This document shows positions 35,929-45,307 of a stretch of DNA of 64,000 nt, piece by piece. The position numbers and the translations under genes were made by a program. The notes under the pieces are model-generated. The model was not told the DNA's origin. It ran no database searches and was given only the letters and a program-made list of their open reading frames with translations. The stretch lies in contig NZ_BMMU01000005.1 of the NCBI RefSeq assembly GCF_014646095.1, positions 1-64,000 on the forward strand, in the 5' to 3' direction. This DNA comes from Streptomyces lacrimifluminis. Its GTDB lineage: Bacteria; Actinomycetota; Actinomycetes; Streptomycetales; Streptomycetaceae. Positions within the stretch are counted from its first letter, which is position 1. Every line of letters starts with the position of its first letter.

Positions 35929-35944
35929 TGTGGACTAGACCACA
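35929..35944. promoter_or_regulatory. DasR-responsive element (dre) upstream of nagB, distal
   Basis: TGTGGACTAGACCACA: nearly perfect dyad and close to the DasR consensus around TGGTCTAGACCA, with one change in the centre. Confidence 0.7.
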
Positions 35945-36124
35945 GAGTGTGTCCATGCGTTGAAGAGTGTTTGTTGCTGTGCTTTCGCGAGCAGACCGGA
36001 CGCTTGAGGACTGCCCGAGGGCACTGGCCGGACGCCCAAGCTTCCACCATGCAGCCTAGCTCTGTTGGTTCCTGTGCGGGGGTGGATCGCCAGGTCATTT
36101 TCCGCCGATACCCCGCTCTGTTAG

Positions 36125-36140
36125 ATTGGTCTAAACCACA
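36125..36140. promoter_or_regulatory. DasR-responsive element (dre) at the nagB promoter
   Basis: ATTGGTCTAAACCACA matches the DasR consensus at nearly all positions. It overlaps a possible -10 TAGATT (36122-36127) and lies 29 bases upstream of the nagB start, so it is well placed for repression. Confidence 0.8.
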
Positions 36141-36168
36141 CGGCTCTCTCCAGATCGGCAGGCCCAGC

Positions 36169-36954
36169 GTGGAAGTTGTCATCGTTCCGGACGCCAAGGC
36201 GGGTGGCGAGCTCATCGCCGGGGCCATGGCACAGCTGCTCCGGCACAAGCCGACCGCCCTGCTCGGTGTGGCCACCGGCTCGACCCCGCTGCCCATCTAC
36301 CAGGCGCTCGCGGCCCAGGTGAGTGCCGGTGCCGTGGAGGTGTCCCGAGCGCGGATAGCCCAGCTCGACGAGTACGTGGGGCTGCCGGCCGAGCATCCTG
36401 AGTCGTACCGTTCCGTCCTGCGGCGCGAGGTGCTGGAGCCGCTCGGGATCGGGATGGACGCGTTCATGGGGCCCGACGGGACCGCCGAGGACGTGCGGGG
36501 AGCGTGCGAGGCGTACGACCGGGCGCTGGCCGAGGCCGGCGGGGTAGATCTGCAGTTGCTGGGGATCGGGACCGACGGGCACATCGGGTTCAACGAGCCG
36601 TGCTCGTCGCTGCGCTCGCGGACCCGGATCAAGACGTTGACCGAGCAGACCCGGATCGACAACGCGCGGTTCTTCGACGGCGACATCGCTCAGGTGCCGC
36701 ATCACGTCATCACGCAGGGCATCGGCACGATCCTTGAGGCTCGGCATCTGGTGCTGCTGGCGACGGGTGAGGGCAAGGCCGATGCGGTGGCGGCGACTGT
36801 GGAGGGGCCTGTCGCCGCGGTGTGCCCCGCGTCGGCGCTGCAGTTGCATCCGCATGCGACGGTGGTTGTCGACGAGGGTGCGGCTTCCAAGCTGAAGCTT
36901 GCGGACTATTTTCGGCACACTTTTGTCAACAAGCCTGAGTGGCAAGGGATCTGA
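36169..36954 (+). CDS. nagB: Glucosamine-6-phosphate deaminase
   Basis: 261 residues. It isomerises and deaminates glucosamine 6-phosphate to fructose 6-phosphate and ammonia, the last step of N-acetylglucosamine use. Signatures are LLGVATGSTPLPIYQAL, RIAQLDEYVGLP, LLGIGTDGHIGFNEPCSS and ITQGIGTILEARHLVLLATG. The GTG at 36169 (VEVVIVPDAKAG) is the family's normal start. The product glucosamine 6-phosphate is also the ligand that releases DasR from DNA, so this enzyme sets the inducer level. Confidence 0.95.
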   Translation: MEVVIVPDAKAGGELIAGAMAQLLRHKPTALLGVATGSTPLPIYQALAAQVSAGAVEVSRARIAQLDEYVGLPAEHPESYRSVLRREVLEPLGIGMDAFMGPDGTAEDVRGACEAYDRALAEAGGVDLQLLGIGTDGHIGFNEPCSSLRSRTRIKTLTEQTRIDNARFFDGDIAQVPHHVITQGIGTILEARHLVLLATGEGKADAVAATVEGPVAAVCPASALQLHPHATVVVDEGAASKLKLADYFRHTFVNKPEWQGI

Positions 36955-36986
36955 GGGATCTCTTGGTCTGCCGGGTTCGGTTGTCG

Positions 36987-37034
36987 GCTGGGTGCGGGTC
37001 CGCTGTGGCTGGTCGCGCAGTTCCCCGCGCCCCT
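36987..37034. repeat. Recurrent intergenic repeat, copy B (reverse orientation)
   Basis: GTGCGGGTCCGCTGTGGCTG followed by GTCGCGCAGTTCCCCGCGCC and CCT: the reverse complement of the element at 53818-53871. Confidence 0.7.
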
Positions 37035-37035
37035 A

Positions 37036-37073
37036 GAAAGCCGGTCCCCCTCGAAAGAGGGGTACCGGCTTTC
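37036..37073. terminator. Bidirectional terminator between nagB and dasD
   Basis: A 17-bp stem with one mismatch (GAAAGCCGGT.. / ..ACCGGCTTTC) and a GAAA tetraloop separates two convergent genes; it ends at the dasD stop codon. Confidence 0.85.
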
Positions 37074-38566
37074 TATCGTCGTGCGATGAGCTCCGCCGCC
37101 GCCTGGCCACAGACTCTGGCCGCGCCGTGGGTTGCCAGGTGGGCGGCGCCTCGGCGGGGGGACTGGGGGACGCCCATCTCGACGACGATCGTGTCGGGGC
37201 GGGCGGTGAGGAGGGTGTCGAGGGCCGCCGACATCCACGGGTGACGGTGTTCGTCGCGGACCACGGCGACGATGCGGCTCCGGCCCGCCTCGGTCAGAGC
37301 CGCCCGGGCCGCGGCCTCGCCGGTGAAGGTGCCGGTGCGGGTGCCGGGCAGGAGGCGTACCAGCTCGGCTGCCACACCCCACGGGGTCTCGCTGCCGACG
37401 GCGAAGTTCGCCACGGGGGTGAAGGCGGCCACGTACGGGGGTTCGCTGAGGGGTTCGAACGGGGCGGAGTCCGCCGGGTACGTCACCTCCACGGCGCGTC
37501 GGGCGGCCAGGAGGCCCACGTCCGGGGGCCTTGTCACGGAGGGCTCCCGCGGTGTTGTCGCCGTCCAGCGGGACAGGGTCCGGACGCGGTCCGCCGCGTC
37601 CGCCAGGCGTTCTTCCGGGAGTTCGCCGGTGCGGACGGCCTTGATCAGGGCGTCGCGCAGGCGGCGTACCGTCTCGTCGTCCGCGAGGCCGCCGCCCACA
37701 CAGATGGCGTCGGCACCGGCGACGATGGCGAGGACACTGCCGCGTTCGATGCCGTAGGTGCCCGCGATGGCCCGCATCTCCATGCCGTCGGTGACGATCA
37801 GGCCGGTGTAGCCGAGTTCGCCGCGCAGCAGGTCGGTGAGAACGGGGTGGGAGAGGGTGGCCGGGTGGTCGGGATCCAGAGCGGGGATCAGGATGTGGGC
37901 GCTCATCACCGCCCTGGTGCCGGCGTCGATCGCGGCGCGGAACGGGGACAGCTCACGGTCGAGGACGACGGAACGGCTCGCGTCGATGCGTGGGAGGGCG
38001 TGGTGCGAGTCGACCGACGTGTCTCCGTGCCCCGGGAAGTGTTTCGTGCAGGCGGCGACGCCCGCCGTCTGGAGGCCGGTGACGTAGGCCGCGGTGTGGC
38101 GGGCGACCAGCTCCGGGTCGGCGCCGAAGGAGCGGACGCCGATGACGGGGTTGGCGGGGTCGGAGTTGACGTCCGCCGACGGGGCCCAGTTGAGGTTGAC
38201 CCCGCAGACACGGAGGCGGTGGCCGAGTTCGTGCGCGACCTGCCGGGTCAGCTCGACGTCGTCGATCGCGCCCAGGGCGTGGTTGCCGGGGAAGGAGGAG
38301 CCGGTGTGGACCTCCAGGCGGGTGACGTCGCCGCCCTCCTCGTCGATCGCGACCAGGACGTCGTCGCGTTCGGCGCGCAGCTGGGCGGTGAGGGCGGTCA
38401 GTTGGGCGGGGGACGTGATGTTGCGGCCGAACAGGCCCACGGAGGCGAGGCCCTCGCCGAGGCGGCGCAGCAGCCAGTCGGGGGCCGTGGTGCCGGTGAA
38501 GCCCGGCTGGAGGACGGTGAGCGCGTCGCGGGTAAGGACGTCCGGGCGGCGGGCGAGTGTCGTCAT
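37073..38566 (-). CDS. dasD: Glycoside hydrolase family 3 beta-N-acetylglucosaminidase
   Basis: 497 residues. The NagZ-type signature CTKHFPGHGDTSVDSHHALP carries the catalytic Asp/His dyad. LIVTDGMEMRAIAG contains the nucleophile aspartate, and the N-terminal half is a TIM barrel. There is no signal peptide, so it acts in the cytoplasm, where it would split imported chitobiose to N-acetylglucosamine. It lies nine bases after dasC in the same direction and so belongs to the dasBC operon. The symbol follows S. coelicolor. The C-terminal 150 residues form a second domain. Confidence 0.9.
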   Translation of the reverse strand: MTTLARRPDVLTRDALTVLQPGFTGTTAPDWLLRRLGEGLASVGLFGRNITSPAQLTALTAQLRAERDDVLVAIDEEGGDVTRLEVHTGSSFPGNHALGAIDDVELTRQVAHELGHRLRVCGVNLNWAPSADVNSDPANPVIGVRSFGADPELVARHTAAYVTGLQTAGVAACTKHFPGHGDTSVDSHHALPRIDASRSVVLDRELSPFRAAIDAGTRAVMSAHILIPALDPDHPATLSHPVLTDLLRGELGYTGLIVTDGMEMRAIAGTYGIERGSVLAIVAGADAICVGGGLADDETVRRLRDALIKAVRTGELPEERLADAADRVRTLSRWTATTPREPSVTRPPDVGLLAARRAVEVTYPADSAPFEPLSEPPYVAAFTPVANFAVGSETPWGVAAELVRLLPGTRTGTFTGEAAARAALTEAGRSRIVAVVRDEHRHPWMSAALDTLLTARPDTIVVEMGVPQSPRRGAAHLATHGAARVCGQAAAELIARR

Positions 38567-38575
38567 CGGGTGGGG

Positions 38576-39490
38576 TTATCCCTTCACGGCGCCCGCGGTC
38601 AGGCCCGCGGCCATCTTGCGCTGGACGAGGAGGAAGAGGACGACGATCGGCACGGCCATCAGCGTGGAGCCGGCCATCATCGGGGCGTACTCGGTGCCGT
38701 GCTTGGTGGTGAAGTTGCCGAGCCAGACGGTGGCGGTCTGGTTCTTCTGGCTCATCAGCATCAGGGCGTAGAGGTACTCGTTCCAGGCCTGGATGAAGCC
38801 GTAGACCGAGGTGGCGACCAGGCCGGGGGCCAGCAGGGGGAAGACGACGCGGAGGAAGGCGCTGGTGCGGGAGCAGCCGTCGACCATCGCCGCCTCCTCC
38901 AGTTCCTTCGGGATGTTGACGATGAACCCGCGCAGGGTCCACACCGTGAACGGGAGGATGAAGGTCAGGTAGGTGATGATCAGGCCGGTCAGCCTGTCGT
39001 ACTGGCCGAGGTCGTTGAGGAGCAGGAACACGGGGATGATCATCGCGACCAGGGGGACCATCTGCACGGCCAAAATGCCGACGATGACAATCTTCCGCCC
39101 GCGGAAGGCGAAGCGCGAGATGGCGAGGGCGGCCAGCATGCCCACGATGACGCCGATCACCACCACCGTCAGGGACACGATGAGGCTGCGGCCGACCGGC
39201 CCCCAGAAGTCGGCGATGGTCAGCGCGCGGTGGAAGTTGCCGAGGGTGAAGCCCGTCGGGAGGAGGCTCGGGTCGGGGTCGATCGCGTCCTTCGCCGGTT
39301 TGAACGCCGTGTTCAGCATCCAGTAGACGGGGAAACCGGCCGTCAGGAGGACGAACAGGCCCAGCACGTTCCAGCCGGCCTTCGACCTCCGGGGCTTCGC
39401 GGGAGCGGAGAGGGCTACCCCGCTCGTGCCGGTCACGTTGGTCGTGCTGGTCGTGCCTGTCGTGCTGGTCGTGCTGGTCGTGCCGGTCAT
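38576..39490 (-). CDS. dasC: Chitobiose ABC transporter permease DasC
   Basis: 304 residues with six membrane helices of the MalG type. The EAA loop is PKELEEAAMVDGCSRTSAFL. The first about 25 residues are a Thr/Ser/Gly repeat (TGTTSTTSTTGTTSTTN) not expected in the family, encoded by a short tandem repeat. The start overlaps the dasB stop (ATGA). With DasB it forms the channel for N,N'-diacetylchitobiose; the ATPase (MsiK in Streptomyces) is encoded elsewhere, as usual for this group. Confidence 0.93.
   Translation of the reverse strand: MTGTTSTTSTTGTTSTTNVTGTSGVALSAPAKPRRSKAGWNVLGLFVLLTAGFPVYWMLNTAFKPAKDAIDPDPSLLPTGFTLGNFHRALTIADFWGPVGRSLIVSLTVVVIGVIVGMLAALAISRFAFRGRKIVIVGILAVQMVPLVAMIIPVFLLLNDLGQYDRLTGLIITYLTFILPFTVWTLRGFIVNIPKELEEAAMVDGCSRTSAFLRVVFPLLAPGLVATSVYGFIQAWNEYLYALMLMSQKNQTATVWLGNFTTKHGTEYAPMMAGSTLMAVPIVVLFLLVQRKMAAGLTAGAVKG
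39431..39490. repeat. Short tandem repeat encoding the Thr/Ser-rich start of DasC
   Basis: Units of GTCGTGCTG, GTCGTGCCT and GTCGTGCCG type are repeated about six times at the 5' end of dasC. Confidence 0.6.
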
Positions 39491-40485
39491 TCGACGTCTC
39501 CGATCTTCAGCATCTGGCGCATGTAGACGGCGACGACACCGAGCAGCAGCACCACGGTGAGCAGGGCGATCGCCGAGCCCTGGGCGTAGTCGTTGACGGC
39601 GAAGGCCCGGTCGTAGGAGTAGGTGGTCAGGAGCTGGAACTCGGCCTCCGGGTGGCCGTTCCTCATGACGAACACCTGGGGGAACACACCCATGTCCCAG
39701 ATGACCGACAGGGTCGTGAGCATCACGATGATCGGCTTGAGGATCGGGAGGGTGACGTAACGGAAGACGCCCCAGGCGCCCGCGCCGTCCAGCCGGGCCG
39801 CCTCCTCCAGCTCCTTCGGGACCTGGGTCAGTCCAGCGCCGAGCGTGATGACCACGAACGGCACCGCGCCCCAGACGACGAGCAGCATGATCACGGCCAG
39901 GCCCTGGGGTCCGCTGGCGAACCAGTTGTGGCCGATCAGCTCGACGCCGGGCAGCTTGCTCAGCAGGGCGTTGACGATCCCGTAGTCGGAGTCGAACAGC
40001 CACTTGAAGACGGTGGTCGCCACGATGATCGGCATGCCCCAACTGGCCACCAGGACAATGTTGATGAGCGTCTTCATCCAGCCGCTCACCCGCTGGAGCA
40101 GCAGCGCGATCAACATGCCGCCGACCATCGTGAGGACCACGCAGCCGACGGCGAAGACGATCGTGCGGACGACGACGGCCCAGAACTCGGCGTCGCCGAG
40201 CACCTGGGAGAAGTTGTCGAGGCCCACCGACTCGGCCGGCTGGAAGCCCCACAGCTGGGACTGCCCGAACTTCTGGAAGGACAGGGTGACCAGACGGACG
40301 AGGGGGTAGCCGAGGACCAGCACGAGGACCAGCAGACAGGGGGCGAGCAGGGCCCACGGGATCGCGGCGGTGGCCTTCGGGGTCCGTCTTTCGGGCGGGG
40401 CGTCCGTGCCTGTCGGCGGCGTCGGCGGCACGTGCCGCGTCGACGGCGGCAGCTTGGCAGGGGTGGTCGTTTCAGCGGCACTCAT
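39487..40485 (-). CDS. dasB: Chitobiose ABC transporter permease DasB
   Basis: 332 residues. A Pro/Thr-rich cytoplasmic N-terminus of about 45 residues is followed by six MalF-type membrane helices (IPWALLAPCLLVLVLVLGYP). The EAA loop is PKELEEAARLDGAGAWGVFR. ATG 40485 is supported by GAGGAG seven bases upstream; the longer frame to 40551 runs into the heptamer repeat. It lies downstream of dasA, separated by a hairpin and a tandem repeat that may lower its expression relative to the binding protein. Confidence 0.93.
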   Translation of the reverse strand: MSAAETTTPAKLPPSTRHVPPTPPTGTDAPPERRTPKATAAIPWALLAPCLLVLVLVLGYPLVRLVTLSFQKFGQSQLWGFQPAESVGLDNFSQVLGDAEFWAVVVRTIVFAVGCVVLTMVGGMLIALLLQRVSGWMKTLINIVLVASWGMPIIVATTVFKWLFDSDYGIVNALLSKLPGVELIGHNWFASGPQGLAVIMLLVVWGAVPFVVITLGAGLTQVPKELEEAARLDGAGAWGVFRYVTLPILKPIIVMLTTLSVIWDMGVFPQVFVMRNGHPEAEFQLLTTYSYDRAFAVNDYAQGSAIALLTVVLLLGVVAVYMRQMLKIGDVE

Positions 40486-40555
40486 CCGCGCGCTCCTCAG
40501 CGGTCCCTCAGGTCGTACCGTCGTTGCGGTCGTGGGTCGTCGGTCGTCCACGTCT

Positions 40556-40622
40556 GGCGTCCGGCGTCCGGCGTCCGGCGTCCGGCGTCCGGCGTCCGGC
40601 GTCCGGCGTCCGGCGTCCGGCG
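40556..40622. repeat. Heptamer tandem repeat between dasA and dasB
   Basis: Nine perfect copies of GGCGTCC (GGACGCC on the coding strand) plus a partial copy, 67 bp in total. Confidence 0.9.
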
Positions 40623-40627
40623 AGCGA

Positions 40628-40656
40628 GCGGGGCCCTCCCCGTGACAGGGCCCCGC
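40628..40656 (-). terminator. Intercistronic hairpin after dasA
   Basis: A perfect 10-bp stem GCGGGGCCCT / AGGGCCCCGC with a nine-base loop lies 10 bases beyond the dasA stop. No U-tract follows, so partial termination or mRNA stabilisation is more likely than a full stop. Confidence 0.65.
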
Positions 40657-40665
40657 GTCGGCCCG

Positions 40666-41949
40666 CTACTTGACGTTGATGACCTTGTCGATCGCCGCGT
40701 CCGCTTCCTTCGCGGCGGCCTCGACCGTCTTCTTGCCGGTGCCGATGCTCTGCAGCATCGTCTGCAGGATCTGGGCCTTCTCGACCTGGCCCCAGCCCGG
40801 TGCCATCGGCACGAACCAGTTGGACTCGGCCGCCGTGGCCGGGACCGCCGTCGCCGGGTCGCTCTTCAGGGTGGCGAGGTCGGTCTTGTTGTTGGGCAGG
40901 TTGCCCTTGGCGATCAGGCCCTTCTGTCCGCTCGCCCCGGTGTACGCGTTGATCCACTCGGCGGCGACCGTCTGCGCCTTCGACTTCACCGGGACGGCGA
41001 GGTCCGAACCGCCCAGGAACACCGGCATGTTCTTGCCGGACGGGCCGGGCATCACGAAGTTCTCCAGGTTGCCCTTGAGCTTGCCGGTCTTGTCGTTCTC
41101 CGGCGCCTCGGCGGTCGCGCCCTCCCAGGCGGCGGCGAAGATCATGCTCGACCTGCCCTGGCCGTAGACGATGTAGCGGTCGGACTCGTCCTTGGTCTTG
41201 TCGCCGTGCATGTACTTGTCGACGACGTTCTTGAACTCGGTGAGGCCCTTGACGGACTCCGGCGAGGAGAGGCTCGCCTTCCACTGGCCGCCCGACTCCT
41301 CGGCGATCGAGCCGCCGGCGTCGTACACGAAGGACATGGCGGCATACCAGTCGCGGGTGGGCTGGTACCAGGCGTTGTACTTGTCGCCCTCCTTCTTCTG
41401 GATCTTGTCCAGGGCGGAGGTGAGTTCGGCGTACGTCTTCGGCAAGGACTTGACGCCGACCGAGGCCGCCACGTCCTTGCGCCAGTTGGCGACGCGGCCA
41501 CCGGCGTAGTAGGGAACGCCATAGGTCTTGCCGTCGTAGGTGACGGAGGCCTTGAGGCCGTCCAGCCAGGCGGCCGAGTTGTCGAACTTCGCCGGGTCGA
41601 GAGGAGCGAAGGCACCCTTGACCATGTAGCCGAGCATCTCGGTGTTGCCCATCTCGACCACGTCGGGCGCCTTGTCCGTGGCAAGGACCGCGTCGAGCTT
41701 GGCGTTCTTGTCGGGCCAGCCGTAGTACTCGTGGTTGATCTTGATGCCGGGGTGCTTCTTCTTCAGCGTGGCGTCGGCGGCCTTCACCAGCTCGGGCCAG
41801 TTGTTCTGCGCGTCCACGGTCAGCCAGACGGTCAGCTCCTTGGCGTCGGCGCCGGTGTTGTCCGAGCTGCCGCTGCCACTATCCCCGCATGCCGCGACGG
41901 AGACCATCATGCCCGCGATACCGATCGCGGCTATCAGCTTGCGCTTCAC
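40666..41949 (-). CDS. dasA: Chitobiose-binding lipoprotein DasA
   Basis: 427 residues. It has a lipoprotein signal with lipobox VAAC (Cys21), then a family 1 sugar-binding protein fold (KELTVWLTVDAQNNWPELVK; APDVVEMGNTEMLGYM; PVFLGGSDLAVPVKSKAQTV). It captures N,N'-diacetylchitobiose outside the membrane for DasBC. The GTG at 41949 has GAGGAGG upstream. A DasR operator lies 25 bases before the start. Confidence 0.95.
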   Translation of the reverse strand: MKRKLIAAIGIAGMMVSVAACGDSGSGSSDNTGADAKELTVWLTVDAQNNWPELVKAADATLKKKHPGIKINHEYYGWPDKNAKLDAVLATDKAPDVVEMGNTEMLGYMVKGAFAPLDPAKFDNSAAWLDGLKASVTYDGKTYGVPYYAGGRVANWRKDVAASVGVKSLPKTYAELTSALDKIQKKEGDKYNAWYQPTRDWYAAMSFVYDAGGSIAEESGGQWKASLSSPESVKGLTEFKNVVDKYMHGDKTKDESDRYIVYGQGRSSMIFAAAWEGATAEAPENDKTGKLKGNLENFVMPGPSGKNMPVFLGGSDLAVPVKSKAQTVAAEWINAYTGASGQKGLIAKGNLPNNKTDLATLKSDPATAVPATAAESNWFVPMAPGWGQVEKAQILQTMLQSIGTGKKTVEAAAKEADAAIDKVINVK

Positions 41950-41973
41950 GCCAACCTCCTCAGGAGCTGGACC

Positions 41974-41989
41974 AATGGTGTAGACCAGT
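41974..41989. promoter_or_regulatory. DasR-responsive element (dre) of dasA
   Basis: AATGGTGTAGACCAGT, matching the consensus core TGGTCTAGACCA at 11 of 12 positions, 25 bases upstream of the dasA start. Confidence 0.8.
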
Positions 41990-42178
41990 AGGCGGAGCTT
42001 GGCTCAGACCAAACAACGTGTCAAGAGCTCGGGAACCCCTTTGACCAGCCGTTATGCGACCTACATATGCAGGAACCTTTAAGTAAGAAGGTGGCGGAAA
42101 TACCCTGCACATCCCTCCGGTTGGAGGTAGACCACTCGGAGGGCGCCGGGACACGGACTTGGGCGGGCCTTTCCATAC

Positions 42179-42194
42179 GGTGGACTAGACCAGC
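42179..42194. promoter_or_regulatory. DasR-responsive element (dre) upstream of dasR
   Basis: GGTGGACTAGACCAGC, with core TGGACTAGACCA (one change from consensus), 155 bases upstream of dasR. It could serve dasR itself or a distal dasA promoter. Confidence 0.7.
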
Positions 42195-42321
42195 ATGGGG
42201 CGTGAAGGTATACAGAGGGGATCACCGAGCGCGTGAGGGCTCGGGGAGACCATTCACAGGTCGATCGGGGCGCCGGCCGTGCCACGATGTGAACTTGGAC
42301 CGGCCCAGACGCCGGCCGTAG

Positions 42322-43113
<792 letters not shown>

Positions 43114-43271
43114 CCGCACGCCCGAACCGGTTCCGCCGCCACTGACACACTCCCCTCACCAACAGGGGTTATCCGTTATGCGGACGGGGTTCCGTAAAAG
43201 GGAACCGTCCCCTAGATTCCTGCGCGTTGCACAAGTGATCACAGGGATCGGCGAGGGGACGGAGTCCTGAC

Positions 43272-43556
43272 ATGCCAGAAGCGCCTGAAGTGAGACAACC
43301 GGTCGCGGAACCACCGGTGGTGACTCCGATCCGCGTCGTCATCGGGCTCTGCCTCTTCGCACCCTTCGTCGCGATGCTGTGGGTCGGCTCGTACGCGAAG
43401 GTCGATCCGACCTTCATCGGCATCCCGTTCTTCTACTGGTACCAGATGCTGTGGGTGGTCATCTCCACCGTGCTGACGATGACCGCGTACCAGCTCTGGC
43501 AGCGTGACCAGCGCGCCCGCAAGGCGGCTGCCGAGGACGGGGGTGCGTCCGCGTGA
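43272..43556 (+). CDS. DUF3311 two-helix membrane protein
   Basis: 94 residues with two membrane helices (VVIGLCLFAPFVAMLWVGSY and FFYWYQMLWVVISTVLTMTA), typical of DUF3311 proteins. These small subunits are encoded directly before MctP-type sodium:solute symporters. Its stop overlaps the transporter start (GTGA), so it is probably a partner or assembly factor of the transporter. The ATG at 43272 has GGGGACGGAG upstream. Confidence 0.9.
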   Translation: MPEAPEVRQPVAEPPVVTPIRVVIGLCLFAPFVAMLWVGSYAKVDPTFIGIPFFYWYQMLWVVISTVLTMTAYQLWQRDQRARKAAAEDGGASA

Positions 43557-45178
43557 ACGACGGCGTGAACGGCGTGGCACTCGTCGTCTTCATCATCTTC
43601 TTCCTGGCCGTCACGGTCATCGGTTTCATGGCCTCGCGCTGGCGCAGGGCCGAGAACGAGAACAGCCTCGACGAATGGGGCCTGGGCGGCCGGTCGTTCG
43701 GCACCTGGGTCACCTGGTTCCTGCTCGGCGGCGACCTCTACACGGCGTACACCTTCGTGGCCGTACCGGCGGCGATCTACGCGGCCGGCGCGGCCGGGTT
43801 CTTCGCGGTGCCGTACACGATCCTCATCTACCCGCTGATGTTCGTGTTCCTGCCCCGCCTGTGGTCGGTCTCGCACCGGCACGGGTACGTCACCACCTCG
43901 GACTTCGTGCGCGGCCGGTTCGGTTCGAAGGGTCTGTCGCTGGCGGTCGCCGTCACCGGCATCCTGGCGACGATGCCGTACATCGCGCTGCAACTGGTCG
44001 GCATCCAGGCCGTGCTGGACGTGATGGGCGTCGGTGGCGGCGAGGACACCAACTGGTTCGTCAAGGATCTGCCGCTGCTGATCGCCTTCGGTGTGCTGGC
44101 CGCGTACACGTACTCGTCGGGTCTGCGGGCGCCCGCGCTGATCGCGTTCGTGAAGGACGGGCTGATCTATCTCGTCATCGCGGTCGCGATCATTTACATC
44201 CCGATCAAGCTGGGCGGCTTCGACGACATCTTCAAGGCCGCGGGCGACGCCTTCTCCCAGACCAGTCCGGCGACCGGCAAACCGCGTGGCGCCCTCACCC
44301 CGGGCGAGGCCTCGCAGTGGACGTACGCCACGCTGGCGCTCGGTTCGGCGCTGGCGCTGTTCATGTACCCGCACAGCGTCACGGCCGTCCTCTCCAGCCG
44401 CAGCCGTGACGTGATCCGCCGCAACTCCACGATCCTGCCCCTGTACTCGCTGATGCTGGGCCTGCTCGGGCTGCTGGGCTTCATGGCGATCGCGGCCGGA
44501 GTCAAGGTCACCAACGGCCAGTTGGCGATCCCGCAGCTCTTCGAGGACATGTTCCCGGCCTGGTTCGCGGGGGTGGCCTTCGCGGCGATCGGCATCGGGG
44601 CACTCGTCCCGGCGGCCATCATGTCCATCGCGGCGGCGAACCTCTTCACCCGCAACATCTACAAGGACTTCCTCAAGCCCGACGCGACACCGGAGCAGGA
44701 GACCAAGGTCTCCAAGCTGGTCTCGCTCCTGGTGAAGGTGGGCGCGCTGGCCTTCGTCCTGACCATGGACAAGACGGTCGCCATCAACTTCCAGCTCCTG
44801 GGCGGCATCTGGATCCTGCAGACCCTCCCGGCCCTGGTCGGCGGCCTGTTCACCCGCTGGTTCCACCGCTGGGCCCTGCTGGCCGGCTGGGCGGCGGGCA
44901 TGCTGTACGGCACGCTGGCGGCGTACGGGGTCGCGTCTCCGACGCAGAAGCACTTCGGTGGCAGCGCGAAGGAGATCCCGGGGATCGGTGAGATCGGCTA
45001 CATCGGTCTGACCGCGTTCATCCTGAACGTCGTCGTCACGGTGGCCCTCACCTTCGTGCTGAAGGCGCTGAAGGCCCCGGAGGGCGTGGACGAGACGAAG
45101 CCGTCGGACTACACGGCGGACGCGGGAGATCCGGGCGTGGCGAAGCTGCCGCCGGCCACGGCGGGCTCCGCGCACTGA
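43553..45178 (+). CDS. mctP: Sodium:solute symporter, MctP-like monocarboxylate transporter
   Basis: 541 residues with about 13 membrane helices of the SSS family. Signatures are WGLGGRSFGTWVTWFLLGGD, YTAYTFVAVPAAIYAAGAAG and FAAIGIGALVPAAIMSIAAA. MctP proteins take up lactate, pyruvate, propionate and related acids. The GTG start overlaps DUF3311. The C-terminal 40 residues are cytoplasmic and charged. Confidence 0.9.
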   Translation: MNDGVNGVALVVFIIFFLAVTVIGFMASRWRRAENENSLDEWGLGGRSFGTWVTWFLLGGDLYTAYTFVAVPAAIYAAGAAGFFAVPYTILIYPLMFVFLPRLWSVSHRHGYVTTSDFVRGRFGSKGLSLAVAVTGILATMPYIALQLVGIQAVLDVMGVGGGEDTNWFVKDLPLLIAFGVLAAYTYSSGLRAPALIAFVKDGLIYLVIAVAIIYIPIKLGGFDDIFKAAGDAFSQTSPATGKPRGALTPGEASQWTYATLALGSALALFMYPHSVTAVLSSRSRDVIRRNSTILPLYSLMLGLLGLLGFMAIAAGVKVTNGQLAIPQLFEDMFPAWFAGVAFAAIGIGALVPAAIMSIAAANLFTRNIYKDFLKPDATPEQETKVSKLVSLLVKVGALAFVLTMDKTVAINFQLLGGIWILQTLPALVGGLFTRWFHRWALLAGWAAGMLYGTLAAYGVASPTQKHFGGSAKEIPGIGEIGYIGLTAFILNVVVTVALTFVLKALKAPEGVDETKPSDYTADAGDPGVAKLPPATAGSAH

Positions 45179-45204
45179 GGGCTCCGCCGGGTCCGCGGTC
45201 TTCG

Positions 45205-45282
45205 TCTGCGGGCCCGGTGGGGGCTTGTCGCGCCCGCGCGGCGGAGCCGCACATCCATACAGCCCCGCGCCCCTTAGGGGCG
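45205..45282. repeat. Recurrent intergenic repeat, copy C (reverse orientation)
   Basis: CTTGTCGCGCCCGCGCGGCG, then GAGCCGCACATCCATACAGC, then CCCGCGCCCCTTAGGGGCG: the reverse complement of copy A at 32265-32340, with the same CCCCTNAGGGGCG palindromic end. Confidence 0.7.
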
Positions 45283-45307
45283 CTCAACTCCCGCCACGAC
45301 ACAACAT

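Larger units (their letters stand above)
35647..36168. other. 522-base region between the histidine kinase and nagB
   Basis: Divergent promoter region. It contains two DasR-type operators (35929-35944 and 36125-36140), about 196 bp apart. The plus frame is open from 35830 into nagB, but its composition does not look like protein, so I see no extra gene. Confidence 0.6.

Noticed and set aside
37127..39526. A 799-codon open frame on the plus strand
   Set aside because: It is antisense to dasD and dasC, which have clear family motifs. It is Gly/Arg/Asp-rich and simply reflects the lack of stops in high-GC sequence.
40556..40622. Tandem array considered as a CRISPR
   Set aside because: Seven-base units without spacers, and no cas genes; it is a simple microsatellite-like repeat. 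The same holds for 58153-58208.
39652..41991. A 779-codon open frame on the plus strand
   Set aside because: It is a shadow of dasB and dasA, with no domain, start signal or codon pattern of its own.
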